Positions 51,478 to 61,372 of a DNA stretch of 64,000 bases are shown in pieces. The notes under the pieces are model-generated. The model was not told where the DNA came from. It saw only the letters and a list, made by a program, of their open reading frames with translations, and ran no database searches. A program made the translations under genes and the position numbers. The stretch comes from CBDAKK01 sp965196605 (lineage in GTDB: Bacteria; Spirochaetota; Spirochaetia; WTKD01; G963693115): NCBI GenBank assembly GCA_965196605.1, contig CBDAKK010000008.1, positions 186,001-250,000 on the forward strand. Direction: 5' to 3'. The first letter of the stretch is position 1. The number at the start of each line of letters is the position of its first letter.

Positions 51478-52941
51478 ATGAAAACACCCACCCTCAAAGA
51501 CGGCATTATTGTCATTGGGTTTTTAGTTGCAAGTTTGGCTTATGGGCTTTCCATTCGCCCGCTCATGGGGCAAGAGCAGCTGCCCATAGAAACACTCTTT
51601 TTGCTCTCTTCGTTTTTAAGCGCTGCGTATTTGCTCATTTCTAAAAAAGCCACGTGGGAAATGATGCAAGCGAGCATACAAAAAAAAGTCTCCAGCGCTG
51701 TGACCGCCATGCTTATTTTAATGATGATTGGCGTCATTATAGGCGCGTGGATAGTAAGCGGAACTATACCCATGTTTATCTACTACGGTATTACGCTGGT
51801 AAATCCCTCCTTTATATATGCCATGGCATTTTTGCTCCCCCTTGTTTTTTCCATGCTCACGGGTACGTCGTGGGGCTCAGCGGGCACCATGGGTGTTGTA
51901 ATGATAAGTCTGGGTACGGCCATTGGTGCAGAGCTTGCCATAGTGGCAGGCGCCGTTGTCGGTGGCGCGTATTTTGGTGATAAACTTTCCCCCTTGTCGG
52001 ACACGACCAACTTTGCCTCCATTGGGGCAGGCGTGCCCTTGTACACGCATGTGCGCTCCATGATAAACACCACCGTGCCCGCAGGCATAGCCGCGCTTAT
52101 CATTTATTTTGTGCTGGGCTTTGTCTACCCGCCCACCACAACAGACGTAAATGACCCATCAATACGTGCTATTTTAAACACGCTTTCGGGCGCGTTCCGC
52201 ATACACGGCGTTACTGCGCTTATGCTCCTTTTACCCGTTGCGGTGGTAATATACGGCTCTGTTACAAAAAAGTCCACCGTTGCGACCCTGCTCTCTTCGT
52301 CCATGCTCGCGGCGCTTGTCGCCATTGTTTTTCAACCCTTCTCTGTAAAAGACATATCAGACGCGCTTATTCACGGTTTTAACGATTCCATGATACGCGG
52401 GGTGCAATTCCCCGAAGCATTCAGCGGCATGCTCAACAGAGGCGGTTTGTTCTCGCTCTCTGGCGGCGTCATGATAGTCCTGCTTGCGTTTCCATACATT
52501 GGAATTATTGAATCTATCAATTCCATAGACCTAGTGCTCATGCGGCTTTTGCGCAAGGCGAAAACGCGCAGCTCCACAATTTTGCTTTCTCAAGCCGCCA
52601 CGGCTTTTGCTAATGCTACAACCTCTAACCAGTCGGTTACTTCTTTTACCATTGGCCCCGCCTTTAGCGCAAAGTACGACGAAATGAAAATTCCACGCAA
52701 AGTACTTTCTCGCAGCATTGAGGACTTTGGCACCATGTTAGAAAACATATTGCCGTGGACTGCGACAGGCGTGTTTATGGCGGCAACCCTTGGCGTGCCC
52801 GTTGGTGAGTACTGGTACTGGCAGTTTCTTTCGCTCTTTGGTTTTGCGCTCGCCATCTTTTACGCCATTACAGGCATAGGCTGTTTTTATGGCGAGGTTG
52901 AAGATGAAAGTAATGAAAAAGCATTGACGAGCACGCGGTAA
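51478..52941 (+). CDS. NhaC-family Na+/H+ antiporter-like transporter
   Basis: 487 residues with about 12 membrane spans. GTSWGSAGTMGVV, GGAYFGDKLSPLSDTTNFAS and LPWTATGVFMAATLGVP are the family marks also seen in the protein at 39233. GGAGGCATATGAC precedes the ATG at 51478; an earlier ATG at 51472 is closed at once by TGA. It may export sodium taken up by other carriers, or exchange amino acids or organic acids, given the PLP lyase next to it. Confidence 0.9.
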   Translation: MKTPTLKDGIIVIGFLVASLAYGLSIRPLMGQEQLPIETLFLLSSFLSAAYLLISKKATWEMMQASIQKKVSSAVTAMLILMMIGVIIGAWIVSGTIPMFIYYGITLVNPSFIYAMAFLLPLVFSMLTGTSWGSAGTMGVVMISLGTAIGAELAIVAGAVVGGAYFGDKLSPLSDTTNFASIGAGVPLYTHVRSMINTTVPAGIAALIIYFVLGFVYPPTTTDVNDPSIRAILNTLSGAFRIHGVTALMLLLPVAVVIYGSVTKKSTVATLLSSSMLAALVAIVFQPFSVKDISDALIHGFNDSMIRGVQFPEAFSGMLNRGGLFSLSGGVMIVLLAFPYIGIIESINSIDLVLMRLLRKAKTRSSTILLSQAATAFANATTSNQSVTSFTIGPAFSAKYDEMKIPRKVLSRSIEDFGTMLENILPWTATGVFMAATLGVPVGEYWYWQFLSLFGFALAIFYAITGIGCFYGEVEDESNEKALTSTR

Positions 52942-52961
52942 TTCATCACCATAAATGTAGC

Positions 52962-53267
52962 ATGTCCAAAGAAAATACCCGCACCATTAAAGAGACAACG
53001 CAGTTGCTCTATGTTTCTGTAAGTCCCGAAAGACAAAAAATAATAGGGGCATCCTTTGAAAGGTTGTTAGAATATTTTGCAGTAATGAAAAGCGTTTCTG
53101 TGGATGAGGAAGTCTCTTCTAAAAATGAGGATGCGGAGGATAATGCAATGCATGCCGCAGGCGTGCTGAGAGATGGTGTGGCAAAGTCTTATGAAAATAC
53201 GCAAGAACTTATAGAGCGCAGCGAAGAGCATGAGGCACAATACATAGTTATTCCAAATGTTTTGTAG
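52962..53267 (+). CDS. gatC: Aspartyl/glutamyl-tRNA amidotransferase subunit C, diverged
   Basis: 101 residues. Position before gatA and the pattern support GatC: an N-terminal ETTQLLYVSVSPERQ helix, a middle FERLLEYFAVMKSVSVDEE, LRDGVAKSYENTQEL in the place of the family LREDxV segment, and the C-terminal EHEAQYIVIPNVL in the place of fxVPxVl. GatC wraps around GatA and stabilises the complex. Sequence similarity is low, so the assignment leans on context. Confidence 0.75.
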   Translation: MSKENTRTIKETTQLLYVSVSPERQKIIGASFERLLEYFAVMKSVSVDEEVSSKNEDAEDNAMHAAGVLRDGVAKSYENTQELIERSEEHEAQYIVIPNVL

Positions 53268-53282
53268 TTCTTAGGTGTGTTC

Positions 53283-54758
53283 ATGAATGTAAAAACTTCT
53301 AGCGCGAATTCGTATTGGAATAGAGTTTTACCAGATTTTGGCGGAGAATACCGCGCCGCGGTACAAAAAGCAAACGAGGCACTCAATGCCTTTGTTTCTT
53401 TTGAGAATGACACCGAAATACAAAGTGCACTTGCAAAAGCCGCGGGTTTATCTGGAGCTTTGGCGCGCGTGCCCTTTGCAATAAAAGAAAACATATCGCA
53501 TGCGGCGCACTCGCTTAGTTGCGCCTCTCACTTACTTGAAAACTTTACCAGCCCCTTTAGCGCAAGCGCTGTACAGCAGCTACTCGAGGCGGGAGCAGTG
53601 CCCATAGGCAGAACCAACATGGACGAATTTGGCATGGGCTCGGACACCACCAATAGCATATATGGGCGCACAAACAACCCTTGGGATATTGAAAAAACCG
53701 CGGGCGGCTCCAGCGGTGGCTCAGCAGCAGCAGTCGCAGCAGGCCTTGTACCCTTTGCGCTTGGTAGTGACACCGGGGGCTCTGTGAGGCAGCCCGCGTC
53801 CTTCTGCGGCATATGGGGCTTAAAACCAACCTATGGCGCAGTTTCTCGCTACGGCCTTGTTGCCTTTGCGTCTTCTTTGGACGTCATAGGCATACTTGCG
53901 GAAAGCATTGCGTGGATTAGGGAGGTTTTTTCCGCCATAAAGGTGCGCGGGCGCGATGAGCGCGACGCAAGTTCGTTTTACCCCGAGGCAGATGCCCTAC
54001 CTTCTGCGGAAGTGAAAACCGTTGCGGTTTACCGAGCAAAGGCAGGGGAACTACAAAGTGAGGTAGAAACCGCGCTAAAACTGGCGCAGAACAAGTATGA
54101 AAAAATGGGCTACACGGTAGTGCCCATAGACTTGCCCTTTTTAGAATATTCGCCCGCGGTCTACACCAATATTTCCACCGCGGAGGCAAGCGCCAACCTC
54201 GCGCGTTTTGACGGCGTGCGCTACGGTACACGCGGCGCATTTGCAGAAAACAACTTTGAACTTATTCGTAACGCGCGCAGCGGCGGCTTTGGGCGCGAGG
54301 TTACCTTTCGCATTATAACGGGCTGTTTTGCCCTGCGTTCGGGTTTTCAAGATGAGTGCTATATTAAGGCTCAGAATATTCGTAAGCACATGCGTAAAAC
54401 GCTTAAGGAAATTTTCACACAGGCAGACGTCTTGGTGCTTCCCACATTCCCGCGCCCCGCCTTTCGTTTTGACAACGCGAGCATGGACCCCTTTCAGCAA
54501 AAATTGGGAGATGCCTATTCGGTGGTTGCAAACTTAGTCGGCGCGCCTGCCTTGAACATGCCCATTTCTTTTGAAGGCGGCATGCCCGTAGGCGTGCAAG
54601 CAGTGGCTCCGCATTACGCCGAAGAGCGCTTGTTTGACTTTGCGGAAAAAACATGCCGTGACTTTGCGCACCAGTATTCACCCTATGCACAGGAACTTTT
54701 TGAAAAGACCAAGCGCGCGGAATTAGAAGGCCTTGCAGAAAAGGGGAGGCATGCATGA
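53283..54758 (+). CDS. gatA: Asp-tRNA(Asn)/Glu-tRNA(Gln) amidotransferase subunit A
   Basis: 491 residues from ATG 53283. The amidase signature is complete: Lys68 (VPFAIKENI), cis-Ser143 (GGSSGGSAAAVAAG) and nucleophile Ser167 (GSDTGGSVRQPASFCG), with the spacing of known GatA. It releases ammonia from glutamine and passes it to GatB. Its stop overlaps the gatB ATG by 4 bp. Confidence 0.96.
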   Translation: MNVKTSSANSYWNRVLPDFGGEYRAAVQKANEALNAFVSFENDTEIQSALAKAAGLSGALARVPFAIKENISHAAHSLSCASHLLENFTSPFSASAVQQLLEAGAVPIGRTNMDEFGMGSDTTNSIYGRTNNPWDIEKTAGGSSGGSAAAVAAGLVPFALGSDTGGSVRQPASFCGIWGLKPTYGAVSRYGLVAFASSLDVIGILAESIAWIREVFSAIKVRGRDERDASSFYPEADALPSAEVKTVAVYRAKAGELQSEVETALKLAQNKYEKMGYTVVPIDLPFLEYSPAVYTNISTAEASANLARFDGVRYGTRGAFAENNFELIRNARSGGFGREVTFRIITGCFALRSGFQDECYIKAQNIRKHMRKTLKEIFTQADVLVLPTFPRPAFRFDNASMDPFQQKLGDAYSVVANLVGAPALNMPISFEGGMPVGVQAVAPHYAEERLFDFAEKTCRDFAHQYSPYAQELFEKTKRAELEGLAEKGRHA

Positions 54759-56179
54759 GCGCCCCTGCGTTTGATGTTTTTATAGGGCTTGAAATTCACG
54801 CGCAGTTGCTTACCAAAAGCAAAATGTTTTGCCCCTGCCCGGCGGCCTTTGAAAAAACGCCCAACGTGCATGTGTGCCCAACCTGCCTCGGCTACCCCGG
54901 CACGCTGCCCGTGCCCAATGGAGAAGCCGTAGCGTACGCCTACCGCATTGCTAAGGCGCTTGATTGCGAGCTTGCACCCGTGTTGTCTTTTGACAGAAAA
55001 AATTACTTCTACCCTGACCTCGTTAAAAACTACCAAATAAGTCAGTTTTATCACCCCGTAGGGCAGCGCGGCGCGTTCAAGTTTTTTCATGAGGGCGCGG
55101 AGCACAGCCTTGGCATTATACAAGCGCATCTCGAAGAAGACGCGGGCAAGCTTATTCACACATCCGACTGCACCTTGTGTGACTACAACCGCGCGGGTAC
55201 TCCGCTTATGGAAATAGTCACCGCTCCTGAAATAAAAACGCCGCAGCACGCGGAGTCCGTTTTGAAGCAATTCAGGCGCTTGGTGCGTTATTTGGGCGTA
55301 TGCGATGGCACCATGGAAGAAGGCTCATTGCGCTGTGATGCGAATGTCTCAATTAACGAGCCGGGCAAGGGGCTTGGCAAGAAGGTGGAAATTAAAAACA
55401 TGAACAGCTTCCGATTTGTCCGCCTTGCGCTTGAGCACGAAATACAAAGACAGGCGGAGCTTTTAAAAGCTGGCAAGCCTATAGAAAGAGAAACGCGCCT
55501 GTGGAATGAAAATAGAGGGCTTACTATAGCCATGCGTTCCAAGGAGCTAGCCAACGATTATCGATACTTTCCTGAGCCTGATATGCTTCCGGTAAGGCTA
55601 TCGCAGGAATTTTTTGATGACCTTTCCAAAAACAGCGTGGAACTACCCTTTGAGCGAGCCAAGAGAATGCGCGCAGAGCATGAACTTGATGACGCTACGC
55701 TGGGCTTTTTATTAGAAGAAAAAACGACGGCAGATTTTTTTGAACAGACGGTGTCACTGGGCGTAAGCGCTAAGCTTGTTGCCACATGGTGTATGTCTGA
55801 TGTTCAAAGGCTTCTGCATCGATATAAGAACGAATTCGGCCAACCACCGCTTACTCCAAAACGCTTTGCATGGATGCTTGCAGCGCTTGAGTCGGGAGAA
55901 ATACACGGGAAGCTTGCAAAACAAATACTCGAAAGGGTTTTTGCAGAAGACCGTGATCCTAAAGATATTGTAGAAAGCGATAATCTTACTGCGCTATCTT
56001 CGGATGACCTTGCTGCTGTAGTTTCGGAGTTTATTGCTGCGCACGCGCAAGCTGTGCAGCAGTACAAGGATGGTAACACAAAACTTTTTGGCTTTTTTAT
56101 GGGGCAAATAATGAAAAAGACGCAGGGCAAAGCTGACCCCGCTGCTTTGAAAGACATGCTCCTTAGCAGCTTAAGCTAA
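54755..56179 (+). CDS. gatB: Asp-tRNA(Asn)/Glu-tRNA(Gln) amidotransferase subunit B
   Basis: 474 residues. IGLEIHAQLLTKSKMFC, PNVHVCPTCLGYPGTLPV, FDRKNYFYPDLVKNYQISQF and HLEEDAGKLIH with CDYNRAGTPLMEIVT are conserved kinase/transamidase features; the CPTC knuckle may bind zinc. The C-terminal YqeY-like tail binds tRNA. It works with GatA and GatC to form Asn-tRNA and/or Gln-tRNA. aspS follows after 38 bp. Confidence 0.96.
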   Translation: MSAPAFDVFIGLEIHAQLLTKSKMFCPCPAAFEKTPNVHVCPTCLGYPGTLPVPNGEAVAYAYRIAKALDCELAPVLSFDRKNYFYPDLVKNYQISQFYHPVGQRGAFKFFHEGAEHSLGIIQAHLEEDAGKLIHTSDCTLCDYNRAGTPLMEIVTAPEIKTPQHAESVLKQFRRLVRYLGVCDGTMEEGSLRCDANVSINEPGKGLGKKVEIKNMNSFRFVRLALEHEIQRQAELLKAGKPIERETRLWNENRGLTIAMRSKELANDYRYFPEPDMLPVRLSQEFFDDLSKNSVELPFERAKRMRAEHELDDATLGFLLEEKTTADFFEQTVSLGVSAKLVATWCMSDVQRLLHRYKNEFGQPPLTPKRFAWMLAALESGEIHGKLAKQILERVFAEDRDPKDIVESDNLTALSSDDLAAVVSEFIAAHAQAVQQYKDGNTKLFGFFMGQIMKKTQGKADPAALKDMLLSSLS

Positions 56180-56217
56180 GGTAGCTGAGCTTAAAGTTTT
56201 GAACACAGGGACTATGT

Positions 56218-58083
56218 ATGGAAACACAGACGCATGTTTTTACGCCTGAACTGAAACGCACACACACATGCGGGTGCTTGCGCGCCGAGCATGAGGGTGA
56301 CAACGTGGTACTCAACGGCTGGGTACACAGACTCCGAGATCATGGCGGCGTCTACTTCATAAGCTTGCGCGACCGTTATGGGCTTGTGCAGGTTGTGGTA
56401 GACGAGGCGGCTGACCAAGAAATAGCGGCGCGTGTGGCAGCCTTACGCCATGAAGATTGCCTTGCAGTGCAAGGCAGCGTGAGGCTACGTCCCCAAGACA
56501 TGCGCAACGCGGACATGGCAACGGGTGAGGTGGAAGTACAAGCTGCACAAATAAGCGTGCTGTCTCGATCAGCGGTGCTCCCTTTTGTTGTGGAGGCGGA
56601 AAAAAGTAGCGCTCACGAAGACTTGCGCCTAAAACACCGCTACTTGGACATGCGAAGCGGGAGTATGAGCAGGGCGCTTGTGCTACGGCACAAAACTGCG
56701 CACACAATACGGCAGCATTTGCACGCGCGCGGCTTTTTAGAAATAGAGACCCCCACGCTCATTCGCTCCACCCCCGAGGGTGCGCGCGACTTTTTGGTGC
56801 CCTCACGCACGGCGCCCGGTAGTTTTTACGCCCTTGCGCAAAGTCCACAGCTCTACAAGCAAATATTGATGATGGGCGGCATGGATAAATATTACCAATG
56901 CGCGCACTGCTACCGCGATGAAGATGCGCGCGGTGACAGGCAGCCCGAGCATACGCAAGTAGATATAGAAATGAGCTTTGTAACGGCGGAAGACGTTATG
57001 GCCATGACAGAAGCGCTTATGTGCGATGTCTTTAAAAGCGTGCTTGATGTTTCGTTGCCCCAGCCCTTTGCGCGCATGAGTTATGATGACGCCCTAGAAC
57101 GCTATGGGAGCGACAAGCCCGATACGCGCTATGACTTGCTGCTGAGCAATGTTGGGTTTGTCTTTGAAGGCAGCGGTTTTACGCTTTTTGAGGATGTCTT
57201 GAAAGCCAAAGGGCGCGTGGCCATGTTGCGTGTGCCTGCGGAAATAGCAAGCGCTTTTAGCAGAAAGCACATTGGTGAATTAGAACTACTCGCAAAACAA
57301 CATGGAGCTCCGGCGCTCATCTGGACGCGCTACACGCCTTCAGAGTCTAATAAACAAGCTCCCGCATTTACCGGCGGGGTGGCAAAATTTCTCATTTCAG
57401 CACAACAAGCGAATGCTGAAGCTTACCAGCGCTTTTTAGAAAATGACGGGGACGCGCTCCACAATGGTGACTTGCTCCTTTTTGTTGGTGCTGAGCCAAA
57501 GGTTGCGTTGAGCGCCTTGGGTGCGGTGCGCAAAGCCCTTGCCGAGCAAGCGCGCCTTAGTGAAAATCTTCCGCTAGAAAAAAAGTATGCCTTTACATGG
57601 GTTGTCGATTTTCCACTCTTTGAGTGGGATGCTGAAAATGAGGCATGGAGTCCCGCGCACCACATGTTTACCATGCCACAGGCACAGTACATGGAAACCT
57701 TGGAGCAAAACCCCGGCGCAGTGCGAGGTGAGCTTTATGACTTGGTATGCAACGGCATGGAAATTGCCTCAGGCTCCATACGTATTCACGATGCGCACTT
57801 ACAACGCCGTATTTTTGAAATTGTAGGCATGAGTACTGAGCGCGCCGAGTCACGCTTTGGCTTTTTGCTCACCGCGCTCAAATACGGCGCGCCGCCACAT
57901 GGGGGCATAGCCCCGGGCTTGGACAGACTCCTCATGCTCATGCTGGGCGAAAAGACCATTCGCGATGTAATGGCCTTTCCTAAAAATGCAAGCGGGGCTT
58001 CGCCCATGGACGGCTCTCCCGCCACGGTGGATCAAGTCCAGCTCGATGAGTTGTTTCTGTCGATTGTGGAAAAAAAGCCTTAA
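56218..58083 (+). CDS. aspS: Aspartyl-tRNA synthetase
   Basis: 621 residues, bacterial type with the large GAD insertion. The N-terminal OB fold (VVLNGWVHRLRDHGGVYFISLRD) binds the anticodon. Class II motif 2 is YRDEDARGDRQPEHTQVD and motif 3 GLDRLLMLMLG. Next to gatCAB this enzyme may be non-discriminating, charging tRNA-Asn with aspartate for later amidation. That depends on anticodon-loop residues I cannot judge here. Convergent with ilvE. Confidence 0.95.
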   Translation: METQTHVFTPELKRTHTCGCLRAEHEGDNVVLNGWVHRLRDHGGVYFISLRDRYGLVQVVVDEAADQEIAARVAALRHEDCLAVQGSVRLRPQDMRNADMATGEVEVQAAQISVLSRSAVLPFVVEAEKSSAHEDLRLKHRYLDMRSGSMSRALVLRHKTAHTIRQHLHARGFLEIETPTLIRSTPEGARDFLVPSRTAPGSFYALAQSPQLYKQILMMGGMDKYYQCAHCYRDEDARGDRQPEHTQVDIEMSFVTAEDVMAMTEALMCDVFKSVLDVSLPQPFARMSYDDALERYGSDKPDTRYDLLLSNVGFVFEGSGFTLFEDVLKAKGRVAMLRVPAEIASAFSRKHIGELELLAKQHGAPALIWTRYTPSESNKQAPAFTGGVAKFLISAQQANAEAYQRFLENDGDALHNGDLLLFVGAEPKVALSALGAVRKALAEQARLSENLPLEKKYAFTWVVDFPLFEWDAENEAWSPAHHMFTMPQAQYMETLEQNPGAVRGELYDLVCNGMEIASGSIRIHDAHLQRRIFEIVGMSTERAESRFGFLLTALKYGAPPHGGIAPGLDRLLMLMLGEKTIRDVMAFPKNASGASPMDGSPATVDQVQLDELFLSIVEKKP

Positions 58084-58118
58084 AAGTTACGCTCTAAAGT
58101 TATGACCGGTAGGCACGG

Positions 58119-59213
58119 CTAATACACCTTGTCCAGCCAATTATGCTTGTCAGGTATAAGCCCGTGTTGTATGAACTTAAGGGTTTTTTGCAACTCTTGT
58201 GATATTGCGCCTATGCGTCCGTCCCCAAACTCTACGCTTTTGTCCTTGTAGGTAAGCTTGCCAAAATGGGAGACTCCAACTGCCGTGCCTGTTGTAAAGC
58301 ATTCCTTCGCATTTTCCATAACTTCCGTTATGCTTACTTTGCGCTCTTCCACCCTGTACCCCGCATCACGGGCTAGCCTTATGACGCTGTCGCGCGTAAT
58401 GCCCGGCAATATGGTGTCCCCCAATTCAGGCGTAATTATTGTGTCGTCTTCCAGCACAAAAAATACGTTGCATGATGAGCATTCTTCAACATAGGCTTGC
58501 TCTTGTCCGTCTAAAAACAACGCCTCGTTATACCCGCTATTGTGCGCTTCTTGTTTTGCAAGCGCCGAGGTGAGGTAATTTGCCGAACATTTTATGGCGC
58601 CAGTACCGTGGGCGGTGGCTCTAATTCTCTTGCTTACAAGAAGCGCGGGGCAATCGACAATTTCAAAGTAATTTTCAACCTCAGTTGCTACAATAATAAC
58701 CCAAGGCTCTGTGCTAATGTTTACCCCCAAGCCCCCTTCAGAGTAAGAAAAGGGACGTACGTAAATGCCCTTTGCCGTTGCAAAGTTGCTTTCCTTCCAC
58801 GCTTCTTCAAATGCGGGCGTGTAGCCAAGTTCGCGCGAATTCAGTATAACGCGGTGCAAGGCATCTCTAAACATATTTGTTGGGAATGGAGGCATGAATA
58901 TGCCTTGCATGGAGTTGTAAAAGCGCTTTGCGTTTTCATTGGGGCGGAAAAGCGCCATGCCTCCCTGCGCTTGTGGGTAGGCCTTGAGCCCCTCAAAGCA
59001 TGAAAGTCCGTATTGTGTGGTGTAGTTGACTAATGGCAATTGTGCGTAATTACGCTCTTCTAGCAATGCTTCGCGCTTTTTTTCTGAAAGCGCGTCTTCA
59101 TTTTCTGCATGGGGAAGCGTGTGAAATTCTTCGTGCCAGCCTTGGGTTTCAAGACTGTACTTTGCCTGATAGCGTATGGGGTATGGATTAAATACAAATT
59201 CTGCTTGCGACAT
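58119..59213 (-). CDS. ilvE: Branched-chain amino-acid aminotransferase
   Basis: 364 residues from ATG 59213; the frame is open to 59312, but the extra residues are AT-rich leader. Fold-type IV PLP: NYTTQYGLSCFEGLKAY, RFYNSMQGIFMPPFP, GIYVRPFSYSEGGLGV, the PLP lysine in TGAIKCSANYLTS, VEECSSCNVFFV and GDTILPGITRDSVIRLA. It transfers the amino group for Leu, Ile and Val. TATAAT ends 7 bases before the start, there is no Shine-Dalgarno, and two TGTGCACA palindromes lie upstream. Confidence 0.93.
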   Translation of the reverse strand: MSQAEFVFNPYPIRYQAKYSLETQGWHEEFHTLPHAENEDALSEKKREALLEERNYAQLPLVNYTTQYGLSCFEGLKAYPQAQGGMALFRPNENAKRFYNSMQGIFMPPFPTNMFRDALHRVILNSRELGYTPAFEEAWKESNFATAKGIYVRPFSYSEGGLGVNISTEPWVIIVATEVENYFEIVDCPALLVSKRIRATAHGTGAIKCSANYLTSALAKQEAHNSGYNEALFLDGQEQAYVEECSSCNVFFVLEDDTIITPELGDTILPGITRDSVIRLARDAGYRVEERKVSITEVMENAKECFTTGTAVGVSHFGKLTYKDKSVEFGDGRIGAISQELQKTLKFIQHGLIPDKHNWLDKVY

Positions 59214-59220
59214 ACACATT

Positions 59221-59226
59221 ATTATA
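59221..59226 (-). promoter_or_regulatory. -10 box of ilvE
   Basis: Consensus TATAAT on the minus strand, 7 bases before ATG 59213. The -35 region is poor, consistent with a regulated or activator-dependent promoter. Confidence 0.55.
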
Positions 59227-59252
59227 TCATGCAGTTGATGTATACGAGTTTT

Positions 59253-59267
59253 AAAATGTGCACAAAA
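59253..59267. promoter_or_regulatory. Candidate operator, proximal
   Basis: AAAATGTGCACAAAA, an inverted repeat around TGTGCACA, about 30 bp upstream of the ilvE -10 box. A second copy lies 37 bp further (centre to centre), in the spacer shared with the Msp-like gene. Confidence 0.5.
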
Positions 59268-59290
59268 TTGCAACAAATTAATAAATGATA

Positions 59291-59304
59291 TTTTGTGCAC
59301 AAAA
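59291..59304. promoter_or_regulatory. Candidate operator, distal
   Basis: TTTTGTGCACAAAA, a perfect 14-bp palindrome. It shares the TGTGCACA core with the site at 59253-59267. Confidence 0.5.
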
Positions 59305-59426
59305 AAACACATTTTTAAGTGGTAATACTTGAAATTGCTGTACTCAAACTTGTATTAGAAATGCGTATGAACTATAAAATAAAACTATATACATAACTAT
59401 TTCACATGTTTTAGGAGGAATAAATC

Positions 59427-61313
59427 ATGAAAAAAATAATGGTGCTTTTTGCAATATTGTTCGCAATGTCTTCTGTTGCTACAGTATTTGCAGAAATAAC
59501 TCGCGTTCAGTCTGGGAACGGAGTGGAAGTGGAGTGGAAATTTAAACCAGAGGTTTCTACGTATGCGGGATACAACATAGACTGGAGGCACTTTGGTATG
59601 GAGGGCAAGGCAAAACTCACCTTCAAGAATATAATTCGTGCCAAGGACAACGAAGAATTTACACGAGACGATGAATCTCAGACCCTGTATTCCAAGATAG
59701 TGATAAAAGATCTTGAGATTAAGTTTGAAGTCGAAGGCGCTCAAGGGCAGAAGCGAAGCGATGATACGCTGACTCAGAAAACTGTCAAGATAAAGGGCGT
59801 AGATGGAAAAGAGCATGAAGTATTGACAAAAGACACAAAGCTTGAAGAAGGCAAACAAAGCATACGCGTAAAGTGGGGCAACATTAACGCCACGGTGTAC
59901 CTTGGGCCTGCCTACATTCAGCTTAAGTCTAAAGAACACGAAAAAGTAAACTATGTAGAAAGTCTTTCTGATTTAGACTTTGTAAACATTGAAGAAGACG
60001 TTATAACGCCTTACAGTACTGCGCAATATCAAGCTTCTCAGTTGTTTGCGAAAGACAAAGACTTGAAAACTTCCGATGATGGAACTGCAAGTGCAGTGAA
60101 GAGAACTTTGGACTACAAGGGTAGTAGCATAAACAATGAGGGCATGAATAAGCAACTTGCGGCTCTTAAGATTGGGTTTAAGCTCGACAAAATTGTTGAC
60201 GTTGCCGTCGGTGTTTCTACAAAGTACAGCTTTAAGGAAAGCTTGGCTCTTGCGGGTAAATTCGATAAAAACAAGAAGCCTTTCAATCCCTTTGCGGTTT
60301 CACTGGAGGCACAACTCCTTGCTGTGGAAAATTTAACCTTAAAGTTTAAGTATGCGAATATTTTTTCAAAGCTTAATAAAGACAAGAAACTCGAGTTCTT
60401 GGGTGAAGGCAACCCGCTTTCTTTGGGCTTACTTGGGGGTTATAAGTTGAACATAGGGGACTCCTTTTTTGTTAAACCAAGCCTTGGGTTTGAAGTTGCG
60501 CTTGAAAACAAAGCGCCGTATGGAACTGCTTTATCAGTAACTCCAGCTAAAAGCAGCGATGAGAAAATTCTCACTGCTTCGTACGAAGCTGCCTTAGGTA
60601 CGACCTTGGGTTTTCAGGATAGTGCACGATATTATGTTGAGAAAAAAGAAGATGATTTGATGGATCTTTTTGATGGCGATGAAGAAGTTCTCGACGGTTT
60701 TGGTTTCGCTGTTTTGTACGGAAGCACTCCATATGAAAGAGTGCGTAAGATAAACATTCCCTACATTGGCGCAAAACTCACTGTGTGGGACTCTGAAGAC
60801 GGCGATGTTGTTGGATTAGTTCCCGGTTTGAAGCATGGGCTTATCTTCAACTTTAACTACGCGCTTGGTGCAACGCAAACAGTAGATGATGTTGAATACA
60901 AGATTAACCCAACTGCTGATGTGGGACTTAGCTATGAAGGTTCATACACCATATCCTTTATCAAACCAAAACTGGGTATCTTGTTTAAGGCCTTTAACAT
61001 TACCAATCAAGAGACTGACTCTATTACTCCTAAAGGTGGTAAGAGCGTAGATTTCAAAAGACAAACACCAAATCCTTTTGATTTACGTTTACGACTTGGT
61101 GTAGACATTGTCAATGTTGTGCCTAACACTACGTTTGAAGTTATGTGGGAAAGTGGCGACTTAATCCGCACAAAGGACAGTTCAGTTACTGCCGATGGTT
61201 ATCACAAAACCGAAAACTTCTTTAGAGCAAAGGAAACAGGCACCGGTGCTGATAGCGCTGAGTCTAAAGCACAGTACGGCTATGTATACGCAGGAGTTAA
61301 AGTAAAATTCTAA
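59427..61313 (+). CDS. Msp-like major outer-membrane (outer sheath) protein
   Basis: 628 residues. Signal peptide MKKIMVLFAILFAMSSVATVFA. The mature protein is a long beta-rich chain with many alternating strands (for example VEVEWKFKPEVSTYAGYNID, then LTLKFKYANIFSKL) and ends YGYVYAGVKVKF, with the terminal Phe typical of outer-membrane barrels. Overall it fits treponemal Msp/outer-sheath proteins, though I cannot confirm the exact family. A very strong ribosome-binding site (AGGAGGAATAAATC) suggests high expression. It is followed by a strong terminator and transcribed divergently from ilvE. Confidence 0.75.
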   Translation: MKKIMVLFAILFAMSSVATVFAEITRVQSGNGVEVEWKFKPEVSTYAGYNIDWRHFGMEGKAKLTFKNIIRAKDNEEFTRDDESQTLYSKIVIKDLEIKFEVEGAQGQKRSDDTLTQKTVKIKGVDGKEHEVLTKDTKLEEGKQSIRVKWGNINATVYLGPAYIQLKSKEHEKVNYVESLSDLDFVNIEEDVITPYSTAQYQASQLFAKDKDLKTSDDGTASAVKRTLDYKGSSINNEGMNKQLAALKIGFKLDKIVDVAVGVSTKYSFKESLALAGKFDKNKKPFNPFAVSLEAQLLAVENLTLKFKYANIFSKLNKDKKLEFLGEGNPLSLGLLGGYKLNIGDSFFVKPSLGFEVALENKAPYGTALSVTPAKSSDEKILTASYEAALGTTLGFQDSARYYVEKKEDDLMDLFDGDEEVLDGFGFAVLYGSTPYERVRKINIPYIGAKLTVWDSEDGDVVGLVPGLKHGLIFNFNYALGATQTVDDVEYKINPTADVGLSYEGSYTISFIKPKLGILFKAFNITNQETDSITPKGGKSVDFKRQTPNPFDLRLRLGVDIVNVVPNTTFEVMWESGDLIRTKDSSVTADGYHKTENFFRAKETGTGADSAESKAQYGYVYAGVKVKF

Positions 61314-61337
61314 TTTTTAGAATTTCTTAAAAACCTC

Positions 61338-61372
61338 AAAGGAAATCGCGCAAGCGGTTTCCTTTTTTTTTT
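61338..61372 (+). terminator. Rho-independent terminator of the Msp-like gene
   Basis: AAAGGAAATCGC pairs with GCGGTTTCCTTT (one G-T) around GCAA, followed by ten T. Confidence 0.92.

Noticed and set aside
59214..59312. Extended N-terminus of IlvE
   Set aside because: It would cover the TATAAT box and the operator palindromes; the family begins near MSQAEFVFNP.
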